From assembly GCA_030685235.1 (NCBI GenBank), contig MU839102.1:124001-188000 (forward strand): a DNA stretch of 64,000 bases, given 5' to 3'. Position 1 is the first letter of the stretch; each line of letters begins with the position of its first letter. The DNA is from Copromyces sp. CBS 386.78 (taxonomy: Eukaryota; Ascomycota; Sordariomycetes; Sordariales; Sordariaceae). Under the pieces are notes generated by a model. That model worked only from the letters and a program-made list of their open reading frames with translations. It searched no databases and had not been told where the DNA came from. Of the stretch, positions 23,562-33,541 are shown one piece after another. The position numbers and the translations under genes were made by a program.

Positions 23562-25529
23562 ATGTTTTCTCGCGCAGCCCGGTTATCGACGAGGGTAGCG
23601 GCGCCCATCCGCGCCCGTGTTGCTGCTCCTGCTCCCCGTGTCGTTATTCCCTCGATCGCCGCTAGGAGGTCCGTCACCACCGATGCTGCTTCGGCCCGGC
23701 TCGAGAAGCCCCTCCCAGAGGTACGTTTGTTTACTTTTTCATATATCGTTCCAAGTGGGTTTCGATGGTTGGTGTGGTTGATGTTGTTGTTGTTGTTGTT
23801 GGCAAGACGGGAGAGAGGAGGGAAGGAGAGACTCCCTAGTCATGTCATGTCCCCTCGCCGAGTCCCCAAGTCCCCGTCCCCCAAGCAAGACTGAGTCGCG
23901 AGTCAAGCAAGTCATGTCCCATGCGAGTCTGTCTACCTTACCGCTTGCTGCCGGACCCGCCGGACCCGCCTTCTTTCTCTTGACGTCAAGTCAATAGAAA
24001 CACCAGATTAACACCTTGGTGGTTTGGAAACATCATCACGCCGTCGCCGTCGTCGTTGTCGTTGGGGGTGTTGGGTTGCGCAGATTTTGTGCGCGCAACT
24101 CCAAAACTGCTACTACTTCTCCTCGCTACTACTCCGAAAATGGGAACATCGATAAGCTTACCATGCAATCTTGCTTCAATCTAGTCGGAAGACGAGCCCT
24201 TCCACGTCACCCTCAGCGATGAGTCCTTCGAGACCTACCAGCTCGACCCCCCTCCCTATACCCTCGCCATCACCAAGAAGGAGCTGAAGCAGATGTACAA
24301 CGACATGGTCATCGTCAGGTATGCAATCCTACTCTGTCACAAAACACCACGGGAGCTCCGAGCTTTCCCCCATCTCTGCCGATCTCGGCCTCGCATGGCA
24401 ACATGGTATAGCATAGCTGACACAATGCTCTCGCATACAGACAAATGGAGATGGCCGCCGACAGACTGTACAAGGAGAAGAAGATTCGTGGTTTCTGCCA
24501 TCTGTCCACTGGTCAGGAGGCCGTCGCCGTCGGTATCGAGCATGCGATCGAGAAGACTGACGACGTCATCACCTCCTACCGCTGCCACGGCTTCGCCTAC
24601 ATGCGCGGCGGCACTGTCCGCTCCATCATCGGCGAGCTTCTCGGTCGCCGTGAGGGTATCGCCTACGGCAAGGGTGGTTCTATGCACATGTTCACCAAGG
24701 GCTTCTACGGCGGCAACGGTATCGTCGGTGCTCAGGTCGCTGTCGGTGCCGGTCTTGCTTTCGCCCAGAAGTACACTGGCGGCAAGAAGGCTTCCATCAT
24801 CCTCTACGGTAGGCTCTATCCTCGGTGATAGGAACAGCGTTGGGAATTCGAAAGACTAATCCAGTGTTATAGGTGACGGTGCCTCCAACCAGGGTCAGGT
24901 CTTTGAGTCTTTCAACATGGCCAAGCTCTGGAAGCTCCCTGCCCTTTTCGGCTGCGAGAGTAAGTTTCCCACGTTCCTTGGTCTCGGAGATTGTTACTGA
25001 CGCGTGTAATCGTGCAGACAACAAGTATGGTATGGGTACCTCGGCTGCCCGCTCGTCGGCCTTGACCGACTACTACAAGCGTGGCCAGTACATCCCCGGT
25101 CTCAAGGTCAACGGCATGGACGTCCTCGCCGTCAAGGCCGCCGTCGCGTACGGTAAGGAGTGGACCAACAACGACAACGGCCCTCTCGTCATCGAGTATG
25201 TCACCTACCGTTATGGTGGCCACTCCATGTCCGACCCCGGCACCACCTACCGTACCCGTGAGGAGATTCAGCGCATGCGCTCCACCAACGACCCCATTGC
25301 CGGTCTCAAGCAGCACATTCTCGAGTGGGGTGTCGCTACCGAGGAGGAGCTCAAGGCTCTTGACAAGGAGGCTCGCGCCTTCGTCAACGAGGAGGTCGCC
25401 ATCGCCGAGGCCATGGCTCCTCCCGAGAATAGCCAGCAGATTCTCTTTGAGGATATCTACGTCAAGGGTACCGAGCCCGACTTTATCCGTGGCCGTACCC
25501 CCGATGAGCTTTTCTACTTCAAGAACTAA
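23562..25529 (+). CDS. pda1: pyruvate dehydrogenase E1 alpha subunit, mitochondrial
   Basis: Exons 23562-23720, 24185-24318, 24441-24808, 24873-24959 and 25018-25529 join in frame to 419 residues. The first about 35 residues ([20 protein letters not shown]) form an Arg/Ala/Ser-rich mitochondrial presequence with no acidic residue. The catalytic body shows [38 protein letters not shown], the thiamine-diphosphate motif [20 protein letters not shown] ending in NNKYGMGTS, and [20 protein letters not shown], which carries the phosphorylation-loop serines ([10 protein letters not shown]). E1 alpha pairs with E1 beta to decarboxylate pyruvate in the matrix complex; the loop serines are known targets of PDH kinase. 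Intron 1 is unusually long (464 bp) and the coding exons use strongly C-biased codons, as expected of a highly expressed gene. Confidence 0.97.
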
Positions 25530-26453
25530 AAAAAGAGTCGAAATTGATGGGTAGAGAGCCAGGCAGGCAGTAATGACAAACTAGATGGGTTTTTCTTAGG
25601 TTGACAACCAAAACTTGTCCTTTTCTCTTGATGCATAAACGAAAACAAAATACGGTGCAGGCGTCTATGTCGCTCATCATGGTTGCGGTTCTTTCCTTTT
25701 TCTTTGAATAATAAACATCTCCACGTAGCGCAAAACGGTCACAAACACAACCACATACATCTAGACAGGTTGAAGGAGAAGGGGAAGGGAAAGGCGGGCT
25801 ATGAAATTGAATTTATTTAAAAGAGTGGTCTTGTTTCTTCAGCTGAGCGATATGAGTGAGGTCCGATATCGTATCGCAACCGATGCCCCTGCCCAGCCTC
25901 AAAAGCCAGTCCTGTCGTACCAAGTCAGATCCTCCGTATCAGCCCAACATTTTTGAGCTGTTGGAGATTTGGAGATCGGATTTGATGGGCACGGAGCTTG
26001 GCGCTACGTTGCGACGGTACCCCAAATTTGTTCCGCACCGCATGGGGGTCCCTGACTGTCATCTGTGCGTTAGCGTTATCTATTGTTTTATAGTTTACTA
26101 AAGCCTTAGGAGCGAGGTCTCATGTGACCGTGCCACTTTACGCGACTGGTGCGTGCTCTTTTTGCTGGGCTCGCTACACTAGTAGGGTAAAATAAAAGAG
26201 CAAGGGGTCGCGTCGTAGCAAGGAAGGCGCGTCGCGTCAATGTCCACTTAAGAGGTTAGCGCGGCGGCAGGGACGATACGACACGGACAACAACGACGGC
26301 AGGAACGACGGGGATACAACAGGCAGAACAGGCAGCAGACCCCATTATCGATAAGTGGTGTGTAACATTGAACGGAAAGAGCTACCAATTGGACGACCTG
26401 ACAGCACGGGAGAAGAAAAGGAGAGGGAAGAACGGACAAAAGTTTTAACCATC
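25530..26453. other. intergenic between pda1 and ligase
   Basis: Holds the pda1 3' end (AATAATAAAC-type signal near 25707) and the ligase promoter. A short uORF (ATG at about 26239, stop after three codons) precedes the ligase. From 26355 onward the ligase reading frame is already open (see the non-AUG finding). Confidence 0.5.
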
Positions 26454-26816
26454 CTGGCGCCCAGACAACTTTTCCCGTTGCTTTCTACAAGCAAGGGAGT
26501 TTGGAGTGCTTCTGCGATTGCGACGAGAACAACTTGGACGAAAACCACCAGCAGCGCTTCAACAACCGGGACATTTCCATTTGCGACTGGGATAAAAACG
26601 AAGACGGATGCATATCAATTCCATCCCCAACAACTCGTTGGATCGCTTAGTCGAATAACTCTCAACTCGGACTCGAACTCGACAGCCTTCGTCGGAGCGA
26701 ATGTGGCAGTTAGACTTGCACGACTTGGAGAACTAGTAGGACGAAGAAACTACGCCAGTTACGCTTTGATCAACTCCAACAACTCGAACAATACCAAGAA
26801 TATTGGCGCCGTCACG

Positions 26817-29800
26817 ATGCCTCCCAAGCAGCAGCAGACGTTGGGGTACGTTAAGGACAAACCGAGGGGAGGGAGGCAGACTACCTTGGGGTTAGTGATG
26901 TGACGGATCGATTGGACAATACGTTTTTGGGAACGATTTTGGATCAAATCTTGGAAACCATTTCTGGAAACCCAACTTTTGGGACAGTTCCGGAAGCAGT
27001 TCCGGAAGCAGTTTTGGAAACACGTTCGATCTTGGTTACGCATTGCTACCACCCTTTTGGAGTCTTCCCTTCCCTTTCCCTCCTTTCTCCCGGAACCCCA
27101 AATTTGAGGGATTAGACGGAATAGATTGCTAACGGATACAACAATTGCAGGAAGTTCTTCGGCAAGAAAGACGCCCCCTCGTCGGACGGGAAGCAGCAGA
27201 CGAAATTGTCTTTTGGCACGAAAGCGACTCCTTCGAAAAAAGAGCAGATCAAAAAGGACGAGAGCAGTGAAGATGCGGGACACGAAGAGGTAGAGAAGAA
27301 GGTGGAGGAGATGAAGCTAAAGGACAAGAGTCCTGCCAAGACGGGGAGGGGAAGAGGCAGGCCTGCTAAGGGGAAGGAGGTTGCCAAGGATGTGGAAAAG
27401 GAAGAGAGTAAAGAGGAGGATGAGGATGTGATGGAGGTCGTGGAGGTGAAGGAGGAGACAGGTGAGTTACATCGTTGGGAAAGTGACGTTGGCGGGATGG
27501 TGGCTAACCACTGTATACGAAACAGACAACAAGAAGAAGAGGTCACGATCACCAGCGACCAAAAGCCCCAAGTCGAAAAAGGCCAAGACCGAGGAGGACA
27601 CAGAGGATGCTGTTGCGCCTGCCAGCAAGCGGCTGAGGAGGGGTCGCAAGGTGGTTGAAGACGACGAGGACGAGATCATGGAGGATGTCCCTGCTTCTTC
27701 TGCGCCGGTAAAGGAGGAGAAGAAGAAGGCAGCTTCGCCCAAGCCTGCACGAAAAAAGAAGAGTCCCTCTCCGGCACCGGTAGAAAAGGCTGATGACGAG
27801 GAAGCCTCTTCAGCATCCGCATCCGAAATCGAAGCCGAAGAGGAAGAGGCAGATGAGGACGAAAAGACCGAGGCAGTCGCCAAAAAGGCTCGCAAGGTCA
27901 TCCAGACCACACTCACCACCAAGGTTAAGGACCCCTTCCCGGACTGGAAGGCCGGCGAGCCTGTGCCCTATGCCGCCCTCTGCACTACCTTTTCGCTCAT
28001 TGAGCAGACGCGGAAGAGGCTGCTCATCATGGAGTACTGCTCTCTTTTCCTGCGCCAAGTCCTCCGTCTTACGCCCGACGATCTGCTGCCTACCGTTCTG
28101 CTTATGATCAACAAGCTTGCCCCCGATTATGCGGGTATCGAGCTGGGCATTGGCGAGTCGCTTATCATGAAGGCTATCGGCGAGACTACGGGCCGCAGTG
28201 TTGCTGTTATCAAGAACGACCAGAAGGAGATTGGTGATCTGGGTTTGGTGGCTGTCAAGTCGAGGTCGAAGCAGCCGACCATGTTCAAGCCCAAGCCGTT
28301 GACTATTCGCGGTGTGCATAAGGGGTTGATGGATATTGCTACCACTATGACGGGCACGGGCGCCCAGCAGAAGAAGGTGGATGGCATCAAGAAGCTCTTA
28401 TCGGCTGCCGATGCGAATTCCACCGGCAAGGTCGACATCACCAAGGAGAAGGGCGGGCCGAGCGAGGCCAAATTCATCGTCCGCTTCCTGGAGGGTAAGC
28501 TGCGGTTGGGACTGGCAGAGAAGTCTGTCATTGTCTCTCTAGCGCAAGCCATGATCGCACACGAGTTCGCACAAAAGGGGAAAGTCCCCAGCGAATCCGA
28601 CTTCAGCAAAGCCGAGTCGATCCTCAAGACCGTCTACAGCGAACTGCCCAGCTACAACGTCATCATCCCCGCCATGCTCACCCACGGCATCATGAACCTC
28701 CGCGACCACTGCAAGCTTCGCCCTGGCGTGCCGCTCAAGCCCATGCTGGCTAACCCGACAAAGGCCATCACTGAGGTGCTCGATCGCTTCGAGGGCCAGA
28801 CGTTCACGTGCGAGTACAAGTACGACGGCGAGAGAGCGCAGATTCATTATGTGGCCAAGGACGCGCCCAAGAGCGACGGTGACCTCAGCCAGGTCGCTAG
28901 CAAGGAGACTGGTAAGGGCGTCGCGGCTATCTTTTCGAGAAATTCGGAAGACTTGAGCCAGAAGTACCCGGATGTGCTGGCTAAGCTGCCGACGTGGGTC
29001 AAAGAAGGCACCAAGAGCTTCGTGCTGGACTGCGAGTCCGTGGCGTGGGACATGGTCGAGAAGAAGGTGTTGCCGTTCCAGCAGCTGATGACACGCAAAA
29101 AAAAGGATGTCAAGCTGGAGGATGTCAAAGTGAAGGTGTGCGTGTTTGCGTTTGATTTGTTGTATCTGAACGGCCAGGCGGTCGTGGAAAAGTCACTGAG
29201 GGAACGGAGGGAGTTGTTGCGGAGCGCGTTCAAGCCTGTGGAGGGCGAGTTCTCGTTTGCGACCAGCATGGATGGCCAGGAGCTGGATGAGATTCAGATG
29301 TTCCTGGATGAGTCCGTCAAGGCGGGTTGTGAGGGGTTGATGGTGAAGATGTTGGATGGTGCGGAGAGTGGGTATGAGCCGTCTAAGAGGAGTCGGAATT
29401 GGTTGAAGGTTTGTTTCTTCCGCTCTCATCTCTGGAGTCTGTCTGGGATGGATGGTAAACTAACACAAAAACAACAGATCAAAAAAGACTACCTTGCCGG
29501 CATAGGGGACTCGCTCGACCTCGTCGTTCTCGGCGCTTACCACGGCAAAGGCAAGCGCACCTCCGTCTTCGGCGCCTTTTTGCTGGCGTGCTACAACCCC
29601 AACAGCGACACGTACGAAACCGTCTGCAACATCGGCACCGGATTCTCCGACGAAGTCCTCCAAGAGCTTCACGCCTCCCTATCCCCCATCATCATCGACC
29701 GGCCCAAGCCCTTTTACGCGCACTCCTCAGGCGGCCAGCACCAGCCGGACGTCTGGTTCGAACCGAAGTACGTGTGGGAAGTCAAGACGGCCGATCTCAC

Positions 29801-30014
29801 ACTTAGTCCGAGGTATAAGGCCGGTATGAAGGAGGGCGTGGATCCCGCCGGTGAGAAGGGTATCAGCTTGAGGTTTCCCAGGTTTATCAAGGTCAGAGAG
29901 GATAAGAAGGCGGATGAGGCGACGACGAGCAGGATGGTTGCCGAGATGTATAGGAAGCAGGAGAGCGTGGGGAAGAGTAAGGGGCCGGCTGTTGATGATG
30001 ATTTTGAGTATTAG
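26817..30014 (+). CDS. cdc9: DNA ligase I (ATP-dependent, Cdc9-type)
   Basis: Exons 26817-26845, 27151-27461, 27526-29408 and 29478-30014 join to 919 residues. The N-terminus MPPKQQQTLGKFFGKK carries a PCNA-interacting PIP box (QxxLxxFF) split by intron 1. A long Lys/Glu/Ser-rich disordered region with basic nuclear-type patches follows. The DNA-binding domain comes next, then the adenylation core with motif I CEYKYDGERAQIHY (nucleotidyl Lys near residue 545), and SFVLDCESVAWD, VFAFDLLYLNG, GLMVKMLDG and the motif V-like NWLKIKKDY. The OB-fold domain runs to the end (GISLRFPRFIKVRED). It seals Okazaki fragments and excision-repair nicks. All introns keep phase. Intron 1 is long (305 bp) and contains a second in-frame donor. 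The frame upstream of this ATG stays open for 154 codons. Confidence 0.96.
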
Positions 30015-30860
30015 TTGGAGAATAGGCTGGGGGTCGAGGGATGGATTTGGAAGTAGCTGTGGTGTGCAATGGTAGGAAAACGGATCTGAAAAATGGGTGT
30101 CATATCAGGGATGGAATGTCCCGTGTTCATGTTGTGTTTATGTTGTGTTCTCCTTCTGGCCGTATCTTCCATTGCCGACAACGTCTAACTGTCTGTTATC
30201 CTTTTGGGACTCTTGAGGATCAAGTGTATCCTGTGTTCTTCCGCATGACGGCTGGAGGGTGAGTGGTGGAAAGTAGTTAAGTAAGGTATGAGAATCACTG
30301 TCCCGGGTATCTTGGGCAGCCTTATCGAAATGCGGACACATACATATGCCTTTCTCTCGGAAATGTCTATTGGCTTCAACGAATGCCCGTGGCAGAGGCT
30401 GTGTCCACGTGGACACAACTGCCACTTCGAAAAGAAAATGCCCAAGTGGCGCCGGTGACGACTTCTCAGTCGCTGGTTCTTTTTGCGGCTGAGTTTGCAT
30501 GTTGGGCTGGTGTGTACCTGCCCACGCTCTATTGGAATGGACTGGAGCGAAGTGGTGCAGCGCTCATACTTAAGGTAGGTTACGGACGCATGGCGGTTAA
30601 CAGAAAGTGTGAGTCCTTTTCCTCGGGGTGGCTGCGGCCGGAAGGGGGGGAAGGGCGCGATGGTGGTTGTTGGTGGTGGTGGGAAACCTTGGTCGCAAAA
30701 TTGTTGAGGAGAATGATTTCTGCCTTGGACAACCATTGCAATAAACCTAGGTACTCACTCTTCCCACAATCGACTTTTAGGAACTAACTTGGCCTCCTTT
30801 CACCTCCAACATCATTAGCATTATTGTCATCGCCGAAGATCTATCTACATCCATCGCGCT
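30015..30860. other. intergenic after ligase
   Basis: About 850 bp with the ligase 3' end. Open frames on both strands have no recognisable domain. Nothing else seen. Confidence 0.5.
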
Positions 30861-31119
30861 ATGGGCCACGAGGTATTCGGTCGTCACAGTTTCACCAACT
30901 CTTCCGATCCGAACTGGGTTCCAGAACCCGGTGCTCGAGGAACTTTCAGCATTTTGTTCCGTGTGTCTCGTCACTCTCGGCTTATGTGTTTGGACGGCCA
31001 TACACTTGAATGTGCCTGCATACAGGGAGCCTGCTTGGAAGCAGCTGATGCGGAAGATTTCTAATCATCAGCATCGTGGTTTTGCATCCAGTGTCTTACA
31101 CGGTTTGCTCAAGGCCTAG
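30861..31119 (+). pseudogene. relic of a fungal integral membrane protein gene
   Basis: Two frames together resemble the common ascomycete membrane-protein start. In one frame: FTNSSDPNWVPEPGARGTFS. In the next, one base shifted: SVCLVTLGLCVWTAIHLNVP followed by AYREPAWKQLMRKI. That is the usual W-x-P-x-P-x-x-RGT motif, a first membrane segment rich in Leu/Cys/Val with a T-A-I-H-L-N-V-P end, then a basic loop. The frame changes near 30955 by one base. After MRKIS the expected further membrane segments are absent and a stop comes at about 31119. The family is usually annotated only as hypothetical or integral membrane protein. Family recall is from memory; the frameshift reading is direct. Confidence 0.5.
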
Positions 31120-32301
31120 CGATTAGTCTGCTCGAACTCAACACCCTTGGTCATGCTATTTGCACCTTGTTTACCTATTTACGCGTTGCGGTGTGATAAA
31201 CCGCTTGATATCGTCGAGCCTGAAACGGTCTTATTCCACCCCAGCACCAAGCACGAAGATTTGGAAAATAACGAGGCTTGTCACAGCCTTGTGCACCACG
31301 AGCAGATCGGACATGGGAGCACCGGAGTCACGTCATCTTTCTTGCAAGGACAAGATGTGGACTTTCCACTTTCCTGTCCATTGTGGCCCGAAAGCTAAGT
31401 CTAACTGTCATATTGGCTTACCCGAGATAGTCTTGGTTGGGCTGGAGAACCTCGGACGAGGTTAACTCGCCTCTTGGGGAATGGAGCAGTGCATTGAAGC
31501 TTGCTGGATTGGGTACCTAGCTAGATGATGCTGCTGTCTCTGAAGGACGTGCCGCGCGCTGGGAAATCTTAGTCAAGAATGACGGAGTCTCTTTTTATTG
31601 AACCTCAAGGTTATTGCGCACATCAGTCGTGAGATTCTCCTTTTATAGTCCTCACTGTCTTGAGCGGGTGAGTCGGGAGCAGTTGTCGTTAAAGGTAAGG
31701 AAGGTACCTAAGGGAGAGGTAGAGGGTGAGTAAAGGTCAGGGTTAGGGCTGACGAAGGAAACTTTGTCATGTGACCCGACGGCCGGGGAAGATGATCTGA
31801 TAAGCCGATAAACTTGGGGCGACCGTCACTTTCCTTATTTCACACTGTTTCCATGTTTTGCTTCTTCTACTGCAATGACCTGCAGCTGCGCGCTGACGTC
31901 GGGGGCTTGTTTGCAACTTCCACCGAACATCATCCCCGCAAAGATGAACGCCAAACCGAAGCTACAGCGCCCCATTAGTCCTACCTCCCGAATTTTCGAA
32001 ACCACATTCCATGCCGCACCACGAAGCCCAACACAAGAAAGAACATCAGTCGGACAAGCGGCTTTCAGCAAGCAATATCCTACCATCACAGGCAAGTTGT
32101 CGACCGCTTCTCGCACAATGAGACCTTCACTCAGCTGAGTAGGTACATATTTCATGAATGATTGCTCCTGATGCTCTGGTTCTATTCTACCCAAAACCCG
32201 CTATAGATGCTCTTCCGGACCTCGGAGTCAGACCGTCTATTCACCCTCCTCATTACTTATTGCAACCCCCTATTATCTTCTTTCTTAAGACTGCATCCTA
32301 C
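31120..32301. other. intergenic, no supported gene
   Basis: About 1.2 kb between the membrane-protein relic and the methyltransferase 3' end. It includes a GGTACCTAAGG-type short palindrome near 31704. The open frame at 31147-31398 has no domain. Confidence 0.45.
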
Positions 32302-33541
32302 CTACTCGGGCTTCTGGGCATACACCACCTTCCAGTTGAAGTATCCGTGGATCTTCATGTCCTTCAGCTCCCGGCGCATGTGGGCCGCATACACGGTAAC
32401 CTCCTCTGCGCTCCAGCCCATCACGTTGGTGTACATGAACTGGACGAGACCCTCGACGTCTGTTGTCATGGTCGCGTACGTGTAGAGGCCGATCTCCTTC
32501 ATCTTGGGGTCCTTTGGCCAGGGAGAGATGGGCAACTATGATGCGGGTTTAGTCTCTTTTTCCTATCATCCTCGCAGGGCAGAGGTAACGTACCTTGATA
32601 TCCTTGACCTGCACATTGACGAATCCTGCCTCCTTTAACCCGTTCTCCATCGTGCCGTTATCAGCTGTGCAGGTGTCGATCCCGACCAGCTTGCCAGCCT
32701 CTCTGAACACCTTTCCGTACTGGTCCATCGCAGAGCCCTCGAGAACAGTCCCATCGTCGGAGAGGATCAGGGGCGAAACGTCGTAGTGCTCGATCCAGCC
32801 ACCAGGCTTGCAGCACCGGTACGCCTCCTCATAAATATCGGTCCAGTTTGCACAGGAGCCGTTCAGGAACATGATGTGGATAAAGTCAAAAAAATTCTCC
32901 TTGAATGTCCATTCCTTGGTGGCATCGTCGATCTCGAACCGGAGGTTAGGGGGCACCCAGCTGGGCTGGATGGGCGAGATATCCGTGCCAACTACGTTGC
33001 AGTTCGGGTATCTGTCGGCAAAGTCGATGGCCCAGAGCCCTGAACCAGTACCAATATCGACGGCGTTGTGGATGTCGTCCTTGAGAGGGGCCAGATGCAA
33101 CCCACCACGCGCCAGTTCAAGGGCGTGGTAGAGCACTTCCAAGGCCTCCATGTGCTTCGGGTCATTGGGAGCCCAGTACTCGTTGTTGGCCACTGAGTCG
33201 CTGTGGTAGGTACGGCCATTGAGGGTGCGGTAGTTGAGAATGCTCGACGAGATGGACGCCGTCGAGCTCTCAATGTCGCTTCCTAGGGTCGAATCGGTGT
33301 CATTGTCCACCGTTGGAAGACCTTGCTGAGTCCAGTGACCTCCAGGCAGAGCACCGCTAGAGGGATCGGAGGCAACAGCGGCTTCTGGAGATTGGGGGCT
33401 TTTAGGAGACGCAGGACCAGGTGTTGGCGACTTGGCGCTCGGCGGAGACGTGGGTTCCGGTGTCTTGGCCTTTTGCGGAGACTGAGGGCCCGGAGACTGA
33501 GGCGCCGGAGACTGGGCCTTCCCGTTGACTGGAGAACTCAT
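32302..33541 (-). CDS. LaeA/Llm-like SAM-dependent methyltransferase
   Basis: Two exons on the minus strand, 33541-32594 and 32535-32302, give a 393-residue protein. The first about 90 residues are a Pro/Ser/Lys-rich disordered leader made of repeated SPQ/SPGPQ/SPKSP units, rich in SP sites. The methyltransferase begins at YHSDSVANNEYWAPNDPKHM. Motif I is AVDIGTGSGLWAIDFADRYP, followed by VVGTDISPIQPSWVPPNLRF, FFDFIHIMFLNGSCANW and CCKPGGWIEHYD, the pattern of the fungal LaeA-like (Llm) class. It ends with GYFNWKVVYAQKPE. LaeA proteins regulate secondary metabolism and development in the nucleus, but most Llm paralogs have no assigned substrate, so a specific role should not be claimed. The intron (32593-32536) is GT..AG and keeps phase. 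Confidence 0.9.

Noticed and set aside
27462..30014. 850-codon frame reading through intron 2 and intron 3 of the ligase
   Set aside because: The introns happen to be open in frame, but GT..AG signals and the conserved NWLK|IKKDY junction show that the spliced model is right.
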